From Campylobacteraceae bacterium (GTDB lineage: Bacteria > Campylobacterota > Campylobacteria > Campylobacterales > Campylobacteraceae): a stretch of 64,000 bases of DNA. The stretch is taken from contig CAADYZ010000013.1 in NCBI GenBank assembly GCA_900753405.1, forward strand, positions 62,001 through 126,000, given 5' to 3'. Every line of letters starts with the position of its first letter. The first letter of the stretch is position 1. A program made the translations under genes and the position numbers. The notes under the pieces are model-generated. The model saw nothing but the letters and a program-made list of their open reading frames with translations, did no database searches and was not told the DNA's origin. This document shows, piece after piece, positions 25,740 through 34,573 of the stretch.

Positions 25740-26888
25740 CTACGCCTCCTTTTTTTCCAAAATCACACCGCATTCGATGTGGTTTGTGTAGGCAAATTGG
25801 TCAAAAAGCGCCATTTTTTTCACAAAATGCGTTTGGCTGAGAATTTCTAAATCCCGCTTTAAAGTTAGCGGGTTGCAAGAGATGTATGCGATCTGCTTCA
25901 TTTTAGCAGCAAATTTTAAAACCTCAGCGTCACAACCTGCTCGCGGCGGGTCAAGGAAGATGTTTGTGAAATCAAATTTATCCACATTCACCCCTTTAAG
26001 CCTGTTAAATTCGCGTTTTTTTGCCAAAGCTTGCATTAACTCTTCACTGCTCATCCTAGCGATAAAAATGTTTTCCACGCCGTTGTCGCTGGCGTTTGCA
26101 AGCGCGTTTGAGACGGAGTTTTTGCTGATCTCGTTGGCTAAAATGAAGTGGAAATTTTGCGAAAGTGGCAAAGTGAAGTTGCCGTGCCCGCAATATAATT
26201 CGAGCAAATCCTCTTCGCGCGAGGCGGGCAAGAAATTTTCACTCACCCAACAAAGCATCTTCTCATTGATGAACGCATTTGGCTGGCTGAACGCTTCGCC
26301 GCTAAATTTTAGCTTAAAGTTTTTGTCATTCACGCTGACGCTTGAAGTTAGGTTTTCACTGCCAAAAAGCAGCTTTTTGCCGCGCGAACGAGCGATCAAA
26401 CTCGCGTCAAACTCACGCTCTAAAAACTCTGCCAAAACGGCTAAGTCTTGCTGGATTTCTTCGACATTTTTGTGGTAAAGCAGAACGCACAAAAGTCCGT
26501 TTTGCCTCTCGTTTGTGCTGAAAAACTCGACTCCAAAAAGCTTTTTTGCTAAATTCGGATTTGAATTGACCTTTTCAAGAAGCGGCGGCATCAAACGCGC
26601 GATCTTCTCAGCAACGATCGCGCAACTTTTCACCTTCACAAAGCCGCCCGCACTACCGTTCATCGCCCAGCTAGCGCCGCTCTCATCGTGAAAAACCCGA
26701 AATTCCGCCCTCGCGCGAAACGCAGCACGAGGACTTTGAAAAAGGCTAATTTCCACGCCGTTTGTGGTTAAAAATTTTTCAAATTCGGTTTTGACAAATT
26801 CGGTTTTGTTTGCAAATGAGACAGCGTAATCGCTGTGTTTGCAACTTCCACACTCGCCAAAATGGCTACACTCCAAACCCGTTCTCAC
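25740..26888 (-). CDS. trmA: tRNA (uracil-5-)-methyltransferase TrmA
   Basis: Makes m5U54 in the T loop using S-adenosylmethionine. The N-terminal CSHFGECGSC is a cysteine cluster. ELYCGHGNFTLPL is the SAM-binding motif, LDPPRAGCD motif IV and YISCNPLTLKRDL the catalytic cysteine block, all near the C terminus. The GTG start has GGAGG six bases upstream; a TTG 12 codons earlier comes from the preceding short repeat. Near residues 26–35, NKTEFVKTEFEKF is encoded by two tandem short repeats. The holA start follows the stop codon at once. Confidence 0.93.
   Translation of the reverse strand: MRTGLECSHFGECGSCKHSDYAVSFANKTEFVKTEFEKFLTTNGVEISLFQSPRAAFRARAEFRVFHDESGASWAMNGSAGGFVKVKSCAIVAEKIARLMPPLLEKVNSNPNLAKKLFGVEFFSTNERQNGLLCVLLYHKNVEEIQQDLAVLAEFLEREFDASLIARSRGKKLLFGSENLTSSVSVNDKNFKLKFSGEAFSQPNAFINEKMLCWVSENFLPASREEDLLELYCGHGNFTLPLSQNFHFILANEISKNSVSNALANASDNGVENIFIARMSSEELMQALAKKREFNRLKGVNVDKFDFTNIFLDPPRAGCDAEVLKFAAKMKQIAYISCNPLTLKRDLEILSQTHFVKKMALFDQFAYTNHIECGVILEKKEA
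26779..26808 (-). repeat. Tandem double short repeat inside trmA
   Basis: Two half-copies share their junction (TCAAATTCGGTTTTGACAAA followed by TTCGGTTTTG) and encode KTEFVKTEF in the N-terminal region of TrmA, between the cysteine cluster and the first conserved beta strand. Confidence 0.85.
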
Positions 26889-26936
26889 TCCGCTCCTCCA
26901 ACCACTAACTGTGCAAAATGTCAAAACCGAATTTGA

Positions 26937-27938
26937 CTAGCGAATTTCTCGCTTAATAAACGGCGAAAGTTTAACTAAAATTTCATACTCAATCGTCCCA
27001 AAAAACTTCGCCCACGCCCGCGCGTCTTCAAACACGCAAACACACTCGCCCAAATCCTTCGCACAAAAGGAATTCATACTCATTTTGCCCAAAATCTGCT
27101 CGCCTCGTGCCAGTTTCAACACACCCTCGCCGCTGTAACGCAAAAGCCCGTCTCCGTAGCCCAAGTCATAAGTCGCCACACGCATATCGCTACTTGCCTT
27201 AAACCGCCCGCCGTAGCCCATCGTCTCGCCCTTTTTGAGCTCACGCGAGCTGATCTGCTCCGCCCAAACGCTCAGCACTGGGCGCAACTGCAAGCTAGCA
27301 CACTGCGAGTAGCCAAACTGCGCGATGCCAACGCGGACCGACTCGATGCCAAAGTTTTGCGTGCGCTCAACGCCTGCTGAGTTGCACGAGTGGAAAGCGA
27401 GATTCACCACGCCAAGCTCGCCAAGCCTGCGTTTAAACGCGGCAAACGCCTCGACTTGCGCGTTAAACTCGCCGCCGTTTAAATTCTCCGCGTCTTTAAA
27501 ATGCGTAAAAGCTCCGCAAAGTTTGATCTCGCGCTCAGCTGCAAGGGCGGCAACTTGCTCCAACTCGTCAAGCATAACGCCATTTCGCCGCATCCCGCTA
27601 TCGCACGCGATGTGCGCTTTGCTGCCGCGTTTTAGCAGCCTTGCGTCTTTGAGTGAGTTGATCGCGTAGATGAATCGCTCATCCTCACCGCCGTTTGCGA
27701 TGTGCGAGAGGATCAAAACCTCCTCAAAAAACGGCGCGATCTCACGCGCCTCTCGCTCGCAATTAACCACCGCGCGTTTAATCCCAAACTCACGCGCCAT
27801 CTGCGCTATCTCCACCGCTCCGTGCCCGTAAGCGTTGTCTTTTAGGATGAGCCAAATTTGGTTTTTGCAACCAACTTTTTCGGCGATTTGCGTTAGGTTA
27901 TGAAAATACGCCTCTTTATCCAAAATGATTTTAGACAT
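26937..27938 (-). CDS. alr: Alanine racemase
   Basis: PLP enzyme that makes D-alanine for peptidoglycan. The PLP lysine is in LKDNAYGHG near residue 35, where usual members have VKANAYGHG. HSCNSAG, GYGGRF and YDLGYGDGLLR (family tyrosine region) follow. The length of 333 residues is slightly short for the family. The ATG has GGAG nine bases upstream and overlaps the end of the upstream small gene. The residues KNQIWLILK just before the catalytic lysine are encoded by a short repeat without changing length. Confidence 0.93.
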   Translation of the reverse strand: MSKIILDKEAYFHNLTQIAEKVGCKNQIWLILKDNAYGHGAVEIAQMAREFGIKRAVVNCEREAREIAPFFEEVLILSHIANGGEDERFIYAINSLKDARLLKRGSKAHIACDSGMRRNGVMLDELEQVAALAAEREIKLCGAFTHFKDAENLNGGEFNAQVEAFAAFKRRLGELGVVNLAFHSCNSAGVERTQNFGIESVRVGIAQFGYSQCASLQLRPVLSVWAEQISSRELKKGETMGYGGRFKASSDMRVATYDLGYGDGLLRYSGEGVLKLARGEQILGKMSMNSFCAKDLGECVCVFEDARAWAKFFGTIEYEILVKLSPFIKREIR

Positions 27939-28170
27939 CTGTTTTAACTCCAAATTTCTCTTTAAAAACTGGCATTAACCTGCGGAAGTTGTAGTCGTAT
28001 TCGTAAAACGCCTTGTAAAGTGCCTTGACTGCTTCGTTTTCACACTCGCTTAACGCAAATTTTCCGTCCTTTACAACCGCTTTGTCAAGTGCGGCGAAAA
28101 ACTCTTTTCTTGCTGCAAAAATTTTATCAAACTGCGTTTGGACCAATGCGTTTTGTTCGTTTTGACTCAT
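27931..28170 (-). CDS. Small conserved hypothetical protein, 79 aa
   Basis: A small charged protein that I do not recognise (MSQNEQNALVQTQFDKIF…, ending FKEKFGVKTDV). It appears to be an all-helical soluble protein. The ATG has AAGGAG five bases upstream. It overlaps the alr start by eight bases, so the two are probably co-translated. Confidence 0.75.
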   Translation of the reverse strand: MSQNEQNALVQTQFDKIFAARKEFFAALDKAVVKDGKFALSECENEAVKALYKAFYEYDYNFRRLMPVFKEKFGVKTDV

Positions 28171-28229
28171 TTTCACTCCTTAAAAAGCTCGAATTTTTAC
28201 ACATTTTTCATAAATTTTCACCGCGTTTT

Positions 28230-28249
28230 TGTCAAATTCGAATTTGACA
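28230..28249. repeat. Perfect 20-bp symmetric short repeat
   Basis: TGTCAAATTC and its exact complement, two bases past the mntP stop codon. It could help terminate the pdxT–mntP transcript. Confidence 0.85.
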
Positions 28250-28251
28250 TT

Positions 28252-28821
28252 TTAGAAAAACAGGTGAGAGACGAGGATTTTGCCGCCGATGCAAACTAGC
28301 ACCACGCCGCCAAACATCAACGCTTTTGCCTTGTGCCTTTCGCCAAAAAACCGCCCGACATAACTCGCTGCAAGACTCATCACCACGCAAACAAGGCAGA
28401 TGGTGAGCGCGTTTTGCAAGACGCGAGCCTCTTCAAAGGCAAGCGTCACGCCAACGGCTAAGGCGTCTATGCTTGTGGCAAACGCCCCGAGCCAAAGCTC
28501 TTTTAGGCTGATGTCGAGTTGGCATTTTTGCACCGCGCCGAGTGCTAAAAGCCTCTCTTCGCTCAAACCATCCGCAAACATCTTCACGCCCAAAAAACCG
28601 AGTATGAAAAAGGCGATGAAGTGGTCAATTTGCGTGATGAAACTCACCAAACTCTCGCCCAAAACAAACCCAACCAGCGGCATCACACCTTGCATCACGC
28701 CATAAACCAAACTAAACTTAACGAGCTGGAAAAAGCTAGCATTCACGCACCTCGCGCCGTTTGAGACGCAAAGTGCCGCCGTGTCGCACGAAAGCGCCAC
28801 AGCAAGCAGCCAAATTTCCAC
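28252..28821 (-). CDS. mntP: Manganese efflux pump MntP
   Basis: Six-helix membrane protein that exports Mn2+ (formerly YebN/DUF204). It is two repeats: VALSCDTAALCVSNGARC in the first and ATSIDALAVGVTLAF in the second, each with the conserved aspartate in helix 1 or 4. The length of 189 residues matches. The GTG start overlaps the pdxT stop by one base (TAGTG), so translation is likely coupled. Confidence 0.93.
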   Translation of the reverse strand: MEIWLLAVALSCDTAALCVSNGARCVNASFFQLVKFSLVYGVMQGVMPLVGFVLGESLVSFITQIDHFIAFFILGFLGVKMFADGLSEERLLALGAVQKCQLDISLKELWLGAFATSIDALAVGVTLAFEEARVLQNALTICLVCVVMSLAASYVGRFFGERHKAKALMFGGVVLVCIGGKILVSHLFF

Positions 28822-29381
28822 TACATAGCCTTTATGAAATATTCAAAAATGGCGTTGTTTGCGTCTAGTTCTGGGTGGAATGAGAGTGCGAGTTGGGTTG
28901 CGTTTCTAACCGCTACCACTCTGCCTTCAACCTCGCTTAAAACCTCGACTCCCTCGCCAACTGCGGTGAAAATCGGCGCGCGGATGAAGGTCATAGGCAC
29001 TTTGCCAAGCCCTTTAAACTCGCTAATTGTGTGAAAACTGCCAAGCTGCCTGCCGTATGCATTACGCAAAATTTCGACATCCAGCGTTGCAAAATGCGCG
29101 GTTTGAGAATTTTGGATCTGCTTTGCAAGCAAAATCGCCCCCGCACAGGTCCCAAGCGTCTTCACTCCGCTTAAAATCGCCTCTTTTAGTGGCGCGAAAA
29201 GTCCTAACTCGTGTAGAAGTTTGCTTTGAGCGGTGCTTTCTCCGCCCGGCAAAACAAGTGCGTCAAACGAATTTGGCAAATGCGACAACTGGCGAATTTC
29301 AAAAACTTCGCAACCAAACTCGCCAAACCGCCTCTCGTGCTCGATAAACGCCCCTTGCAACGCTAAAACTCCGACCTTCAA
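28821..29381 (-). CDS. pdxT: Pyridoxal 5′-phosphate synthase glutaminase subunit PdxT
   Basis: Releases ammonia from glutamine for PdxS. VGVLALQGAFIEHERR begins the class I amidotransferase fold, LVLPGGESTAQSKL is the family motif, GTCAGAILLA contains the nucleophile cysteine near residue 78, and SFHPELD ends with the catalytic His/Glu. The start codon appears to be TTG with AAGGAG five bases upstream. HLPNSFDAL overlaps a degenerate short repeat. It follows pdxS. Confidence 0.96.
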   Translation of the reverse strand: MKVGVLALQGAFIEHERRFGEFGCEVFEIRQLSHLPNSFDALVLPGGESTAQSKLLHELGLFAPLKEAILSGVKTLGTCAGAILLAKQIQNSQTAHFATLDVEILRNAYGRQLGSFHTISEFKGLGKVPMTFIRAPIFTAVGEGVEVLSEVEGRVVAVRNATQLALSFHPELDANNAIFEYFIKAM

Positions 29382-29425
29382 ACAAACTCCTTTAAACGCA
29401 TTTATGTTAAAACCGAATTTGAAAA

Positions 29426-30298
29426 TTATTTTCCGCGCTCAGCCATCAAAAGCGCGATCTCACTCTCGTTGATCCCGACCATCGCCTCGCCAAGGTTTTT
29501 TGAAAGCTCAGCGATGAGCTTTGAGTCGTTGAAGTTGCTAACTGCTTTGACGATCGCGGCGGCGCGTTTTTTCGGGTCGCCTGACTTGAAGATGCCTGAG
29601 CCGACAAAGACGCCCTCAGCCCCAAGCTGTATCATAAGCGCCGCGTCAGCAGGAGTCGCCACGCCACCAGCGGCGAAATTCACAACTGGCAAACGCCCGT
29701 TTTTATGCACAAACTCAACTAACTCATAAGGCACGCGTAGCTGTTTTGCCGCCTCGAAAAGCTCGTCTTCGCGCATCGAAACTAGCTTTGCGATCTCTGC
29801 ATTCATCGCGCGCATATGCCTCACTGCTTGGATGATGTCGCCTGTGCCCGGCTCGCCCTTTGTGCGGATCATCGCCGCGCCTTCGCAAATGCGTCTAAGT
29901 GCCTCGCCCAAGTCCTTCGCCCCGCAAACAAACGGCACTTTGAACTCGCGTTTATTGATGTGATAAACATCATCCGCTGGACTCAAAACCTCGCTCTCGT
30001 CAATGTAGTCGATCTCGATCGCCTCTAAAATTTGCGCCTCGACAAAGTGCCCGATGCGGCATTTTGCCATAACTGGAATGCTGACTGCTTGCTGAATTCC
30101 AGCGATCATCGCTGGATCACTCATCCTCGAAACACCGCCTGCTGCGCGAATGTCGGCTGGAATTCTCTCCAACGCCATAACCGCACACGCGCCCGCCTCT
30201 TCGGCGATCTTCGCCTGCTCAGGAGTCGTAACATCCATAATCACGCCGCCTTTTAGCATCTGAGCTAGCTGTTTATTAAGTTCATAACGATTTTCCAT
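29426..30298 (-). CDS. pdxS: Pyridoxal 5′-phosphate synthase PdxS
   Basis: Makes PLP directly from ribose 5-phosphate, glyceraldehyde 3-phosphate and ammonia. The (beta/alpha)8 barrel is highly conserved: GGVIMDVTTPEQAKIAEEAGA, ALERIPADIRAAGGVSRMSDP, IDYIDESEVLSPAD, RTKGEPGTGD and AAGGVATPADAALMIQLGAEGVFVGSGIF (key residues GVFVGSGIF). The length of 290 residues is normal. It is upstream of pdxT in the same direction. Confidence 0.98.
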   Translation of the reverse strand: MENRYELNKQLAQMLKGGVIMDVTTPEQAKIAEEAGACAVMALERIPADIRAAGGVSRMSDPAMIAGIQQAVSIPVMAKCRIGHFVEAQILEAIEIDYIDESEVLSPADDVYHINKREFKVPFVCGAKDLGEALRRICEGAAMIRTKGEPGTGDIIQAVRHMRAMNAEIAKLVSMREDELFEAAKQLRVPYELVEFVHKNGRLPVVNFAAGGVATPADAALMIQLGAEGVFVGSGIFKSGDPKKRAAAIVKAVSNFNDSKLIAELSKNLGEAMVGINESEIALLMAERGK

Positions 30299-30368
30299 TT
30301 TTGCCTCCGTTTAAAAATAAGCCTAAGATTGTAGCGAAATTAACTTTATGTAATTTAAAAACTCGAAA

Positions 30369-30423
30369 TTTTCACTTTGCAAAAATTGTCAAAATCAAAT
30401 TTGATTTTAATTTTGCGTGAAAA
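30369..30423. other. Long hairpin around a short repeat, between ftsZ and pdxS
   Basis: Nested pairing is visible: TTTTCAC with GTGAAAA outside, GCAAAA with TTTTGC next, and AAAATCAAA with TTTGATTTT inside. Bulges separate the segments. It may be an ftsZ terminator or lie in the pdxS leader. Confidence 0.6.
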
Positions 30424-30461
30424 GCGGTGTTTGGCAGTAGGCGTAAAAGTCGAAGTTGGCA

Positions 30462-30508
30462 AAACTTAACTTGCGTAAATCAAATTTAGTTTTGACAAGT
30501 TAAGTTTT
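30462..30508 (-). terminator. 13-bp hairpin downstream of ftsZ
   Basis: AAAACTTAACTTG and CAAGTTAAGTTTT pair exactly, with a 21-base loop that contains a diverged short repeat. It lies about 50 bases past the ftsZ stop. Confidence 0.55.
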
Positions 30509-30555
30509 GAAGCAGTTTGAAGCCGAATGCGACTGAGGCAAACGGCTTGCTTTCA

Positions 30556-31740
30556 TCAGTCTTGTCGATATCTCGCAATGACTGGTGCGTCTAAATCATC
30601 GTCCTCGCGAATGTCGTAGCCACCAGCGGTGCGACGATATCTCGAAAGGAAGCTACTCTCGTAGCGGTTGTCAGGCTTTGGGGCTGGCTTTTCCTGCACT
30701 GGTTCGATTTTCGTGTAAGCTTCGTTGCCGCTAATGCCAGTTGCAACAAGCGTTACGCAGACCTTTCCGTCCTCTAAACTCTCGTCAGTTGCCGTGCCGA
30801 AGAAGACATAAACATCGTCATTTGCCTCGCTGTCGATCATACGATTTACATATTCAGTTGCCTCGTTGATGTCTTGTGTAGGCGTTTTGTATGGGTTGAA
30901 TGTGAAGTTGATGAGGAAGGCTTTTGCGCCTTTGATACTCATTCCTTCTAGAAGCGGCGACTGCATCGAGTTGCGGACCGCCTCTTGTGCCGCCCTGTCG
31001 CCAACTGCCTCGCCAACGCCGATCAACGACTCGCCCTTGAAGCTCATCGCCGTCTCTAAGTCGGCAAAGTCGGTGTTGATACCGCGAGTTGAAGATTTAA
31101 GCACGATCGAGCACATACCACTAACTGCTTTTGCCAAAACATCATCAACAATCTTAAACGACTCTGTGTAGCACATATCCCCGACAAAACCAAGTAGCTT
31201 TTGGTTTGGAACGACAATGACATTGTCGCAAATTTCTTTAAGGTTATGCAAACCCTGAGTCGCTAGTTTAGCGCGCATTCTGCCTTCAAACTCAAACGGC
31301 AAAGTAACAACGCCGATCGTTAGCGCGCCGATAGATTTGGCGATAGACGCAACGACTGGCGCCGCGCCTGTGCCCGTGCCGCCGCCAAGTCCAGCCGCGA
31401 CAAAGACGATGTTTGAGCCTTCAAGCTGCGTGCGAATGTCATCTGTGCTTTCTTTTGCCGACTCTTCTCCAACCTCTGGTCTCATCCCTGCGCCGCGTCC
31501 GCTTGTCTTTTTGCGTCCAAGCTGAATGCGGTATTGCGACTCCGAAACTTCAAGTGCTTTTAAATCTGTATTTGCTACGATCAAATCATTAGTTTTTAAG
31601 CCATTTTGCTCTGCGATACCTTCTCGGATAATATGGTTGATCATATTACCGCCACCACCACCAACACCGATAACTCTAATTCTTGCAACATTATCAGCAC
31701 CAGTCCCAACTACCTCTGTCATTGTAAATTTTGCATCCAT
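30556..31740 (-). CDS. ftsZ: Cell division protein FtsZ
   Basis: Tubulin-like GTPase that forms the division ring. RVIGVGGGGGNMIN at the N terminus, the tubulin signature GLGGGTGTGAAPVVA near residue 110, GVVTLPFEFEGRMR and the T7 loop NTDFADLETAM are present. The C-terminal tip ends APVIARYRQD. The second ATG is chosen because AGGAG lies six bases before it; a TTG two codons earlier touches that site. It is downstream of ftsA, nine bases after its stop. Confidence 0.98.
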   Translation of the reverse strand: MDAKFTMTEVVGTGADNVARIRVIGVGGGGGNMINHIIREGIAEQNGLKTNDLIVANTDLKALEVSESQYRIQLGRKKTSGRGAGMRPEVGEESAKESTDDIRTQLEGSNIVFVAAGLGGGTGTGAAPVVASIAKSIGALTIGVVTLPFEFEGRMRAKLATQGLHNLKEICDNVIVVPNQKLLGFVGDMCYTESFKIVDDVLAKAVSGMCSIVLKSSTRGINTDFADLETAMSFKGESLIGVGEAVGDRAAQEAVRNSMQSPLLEGMSIKGAKAFLINFTFNPYKTPTQDINEATEYVNRMIDSEANDDVYVFFGTATDESLEDGKVCVTLVATGISGNEAYTKIEPVQEKPAPKPDNRYESSFLSRYRRTAGGYDIREDDDLDAPVIARYRQD

Positions 31741-31749
31741 TATCAACTC

Positions 31750-33108
31750 CTAAAATAAATTCTTTAACCAGTCTAAAAACCGCGCGCCCAAACCTTGTTG
31801 TTCTACTTCATATTTTAATTTTTTATCTACCATATAATTACTACTTTGTCCGACTACAACCTGTTGAGGCGGAGTGTATTTGCTTTGCTCAACTTTGGCT
31901 GCTAATTCGTCTTTGTATTTAAGTCGTTGTTCTGAGTCGATTTCATATGATGTGAAATGCCCTGCTCCATACAACGCAAGCCCCAAAACACACGAATTTG
32001 TGTATTGTCTTTGAGATTCACTGATGTTGTTGATGAATGTGTCGTTCGGTTTTGCAAGGCGTACTGGTGCTGAAAAAACCGAACTTGCGATCTCTTTAAT
32101 GTTGTCAAGTTGTGTCATACCGCCAGTTAGCACGATGCCTGCTTGCACTTGCGACATCAAACCGCTTTTATCCAACTTGTGTTTCAAGCGCAAAAATGTG
32201 TCCTCAACTCGCGCGTGGATTGCTGACAAAATCGACTCCAAATCCACCTCGTGTGAAGCGTTGCTATCACCCATATCAGGCACATTAATCGTGTTTGACT
32301 GCGGACTTGTCAAAAGTCTGATGTAATTAGTTTTGATCTGCTCAGCTGTGTTAAGCGGCATATGAAAATATGTCGAAAGGTCTTGCGTGATATTGTTTGA
32401 CCCAACTGGCAAAAAGTCGTTATAAATAATGGTATTGCCGCTATAAATGACGATATTACAAGTAGAATGCCCCATATCAATCAGCACCGCACCAGCCGAC
32501 TTTTCATCCTCTGTAAGAGTCGAAATCGCCGAAGCATAACCTGACAAAACAATGTTATCCACTCTGTAACCAGCCCTTTGAACCGACTTTCTCAAATTTG
32601 TTACAGCAGTCTTTTTGGCGATAATCATCTTCACTAAAATTCGCAACCTAGAAGCACTCATACCGCGCGGGTCTTCGATGTCGTTTTTGTCATCCAAAAT
32701 AAATTTGTATGGCAAAGTGTGTAAAATGTCATATTCGTGTGGAATTTGCGCTTTTGATTGTGCTGAGACAACTAAACGCTCGATTTGTTTGACATCAATT
32801 TCAGTATTTTTTTCGATATTTTGAAGGTTTGAAACCTCTTCGCTGTTTGCGCCGCCAGCGTCACTGCCAGAGATAGAAACGACATATTTGTCAATGTCAC
32901 TTCCGTGGATGTTGGTGATGCTATCTACCGCTTGGCGAATCGACTTCGCAGCCTGCTCGATGTTGGTAATAGTCCCCTTTTTAATACCATTTGAAACGCT
33001 AGATTTAATGTCGATCAACTCAACATTCGATGAGTCATCCCTCGCCTCTACAAGAACAGCACGAGTAGCAGCACTGCCGATATCAATTCCTAAAATTCTA
33101 GTTGTCAT
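31750..33108 (-). CDS. ftsA: Cell division protein FtsA
   Basis: Actin-like protein that tethers FtsZ to the membrane. RILGIDIGSAATRAVLVE is phosphate-binding loop 1; the SHS2 insert covers about residues 80–160; GAVLIDMGHSTCNIVIY and GIVLTGGMTQLDNI are the second phosphate loop and the adenosine loop. The C-terminal amphipathic helix FLDWLKNLF is the membrane-targeting sequence. The ATG with AAGGGA four bases upstream overlaps the end of the preceding gene by 11 bases. A more distal ATG ten codons earlier is less likely. Confidence 0.95.
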   Translation of the reverse strand: MTTRILGIDIGSAATRAVLVEARDDSSNVELIDIKSSVSNGIKKGTITNIEQAAKSIRQAVDSITNIHGSDIDKYVVSISGSDAGGANSEEVSNLQNIEKNTEIDVKQIERLVVSAQSKAQIPHEYDILHTLPYKFILDDKNDIEDPRGMSASRLRILVKMIIAKKTAVTNLRKSVQRAGYRVDNIVLSGYASAISTLTEDEKSAGAVLIDMGHSTCNIVIYSGNTIIYNDFLPVGSNNITQDLSTYFHMPLNTAEQIKTNYIRLLTSPQSNTINVPDMGDSNASHEVDLESILSAIHARVEDTFLRLKHKLDKSGLMSQVQAGIVLTGGMTQLDNIKEIASSVFSAPVRLAKPNDTFINNISESQRQYTNSCVLGLALYGAGHFTSYEIDSEQRLKYKDELAAKVEQSKYTPPQQVVVGQSSNYMVDKKLKYEVEQQGLGARFLDWLKNLF

Positions 33109-34573
33109 ATTGTCCCTTGTAGTAGATTTTGACTTCATATCTTCTTTGTAACGCGATAAGTAGGTCTTTCATTAATTCTTCGTTTTTTAGTTGCATCGTT
33201 TTAATTTCAAGTGCGTTAGAGTATTGTTTCCACTTAGCCTCGCTACTTGTTTCTTGTTTTAAAATCTCAAACACAACGCTTTTGTTTTCCAAAAAGACAA
33301 CTCCGCGTTTTTGATCCGTGATAAATAATTTTGCGATAAACTCTTCGCTTTCTTGTTGTGTCAAATTTGAAATTTTCCCCGTAAAATCTCTCTCAACGCC
33401 ACTCAACTTCTCGCCAACAAAGCCGTTTTGCAATAGCTTTTGAGACTCGGCAGCTAAGTAGTCATTTTTTTGTTTGGTTTGAAAATCTCGCAAAACCAAG
33501 TCCCTCGCCTCTTCAAAATTCAGTGTAACTGGCGGAATGATGTTATCTACTCTGACGATGATGAATTGATCTTTATCCTCAAACGGACGCAAAACATCGC
33601 CTTTTTGCGCATTTTTAACCTGCGTTAAAACAGCGGCTGGAAATTTCGAGTTACTTTCGTCTATCACAATGTTTTGCGAAGCATTCACACCGCCTTTTTT
33701 CACCAAAACATACTCCTGCAAAGCCTCTTTTTTTACAAGCGCAAAATTGTAATCATTTTCAACCAACTTCTTAGCCTCGTCAAAGCTCAAAAGCTTGTCA
33801 TCTTTGTCACGGTAGTCGCCTCGATTTTGGTTGTAAAATTCAAGCAGCTCTTCGTCACTAGCGTTTGTTTGTTTAACGGGAATAAAAAACAAGCTTAACT
33901 CGAATTTGGTTTTGCTTTTAAAGTTATCCTTCTTGCCTTCCCAAAATTTCTTCAACTCGCCTTCATTTACAGGCAAATTCGAAGGCTGGACAACTTGAAG
34001 ACGCAAGTCGTCTTTCAGCAGGTAGCTTGTCGCAACCGCATCAACATCTTTGTTTAACGCCGCCACGCCTAGCATCGAGGTTAATTTGCTAATCTGTAAT
34101 CCTTCGCGAATGCTGCTTTCGTAGTCTTTTGGCGTCAGTCTAGCATTTCGCAGCAAGGCTTCATACTGCGTTTTGTTGAATGTGCCATTAACCCAAAAAG
34201 TTTGATCTTGCGTCAAAACCTCCACAACTTCCGCGTCACTCACTCTAATCCCCAAATCCTGAGCGTAGTTTAACAAAAGGCGTTTTTGGATTAAATCCGA
34301 CAAAATAATCCTGTCAAGTCCGAGTTTTTCAGCGTCTTCTTGCGAGAAATTCCCGCCTCGACTCTGTAAAATGTTGTTAAATGCATTGTTGAATGCTTGT
34401 TGAAACTGCGTGTTAGAAACGGCGTTTTTACCGACTATGGCGACAGAATTTCTACTCGTGTTACCAAAGTCAAAGCTGCCCCAACCGACAAAACCAGCGC
34501 CGACAAATGCGATCGTGCTGATCCAAATGGTAACGACTAAGTATTTTTTACGCTTTTGCATCCAAGCAATCAT
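33098..34573 (-). CDS. PpiD-like periplasmic chaperone (SurA_N domain)
   Basis: Membrane-anchored periplasmic folding factor. Residues 10–32 are an N-terminal membrane anchor (YLVVTIWISTIAFVGAGFVGW). A SurA_N-like helical domain follows (AVSNTQFQQAFNNAF … LGLDRIILSDLIQKRLLLNYAQDLGI, key residues LIQKRLLL). The central parvulin domain is degenerate, with no clear PPIase active-site residues. It stands upstream of ftsA–ftsZ, as in C. jejuni. Two short repeats are translated (KTKFELS and ISNLTQQ). The length of 491 residues fits PpiD. Confidence 0.85.
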   Translation of the reverse strand: MIAWMQKRKKYLVVTIWISTIAFVGAGFVGWGSFDFGNTSRNSVAIVGKNAVSNTQFQQAFNNAFNNILQSRGGNFSQEDAEKLGLDRIILSDLIQKRLLLNYAQDLGIRVSDAEVVEVLTQDQTFWVNGTFNKTQYEALLRNARLTPKDYESSIREGLQISKLTSMLGVAALNKDVDAVATSYLLKDDLRLQVVQPSNLPVNEGELKKFWEGKKDNFKSKTKFELSLFFIPVKQTNASDEELLEFYNQNRGDYRDKDDKLLSFDEAKKLVENDYNFALVKKEALQEYVLVKKGGVNASQNIVIDESNSKFPAAVLTQVKNAQKGDVLRPFEDKDQFIIVRVDNIIPPVTLNFEEARDLVLRDFQTKQKNDYLAAESQKLLQNGFVGEKLSGVERDFTGKISNLTQQESEEFIAKLFITDQKRGVVFLENKSVVFEILKQETSSEAKWKQYSNALEIKTMQLKNEELMKDLLIALQRRYEVKIYYKGQYDN

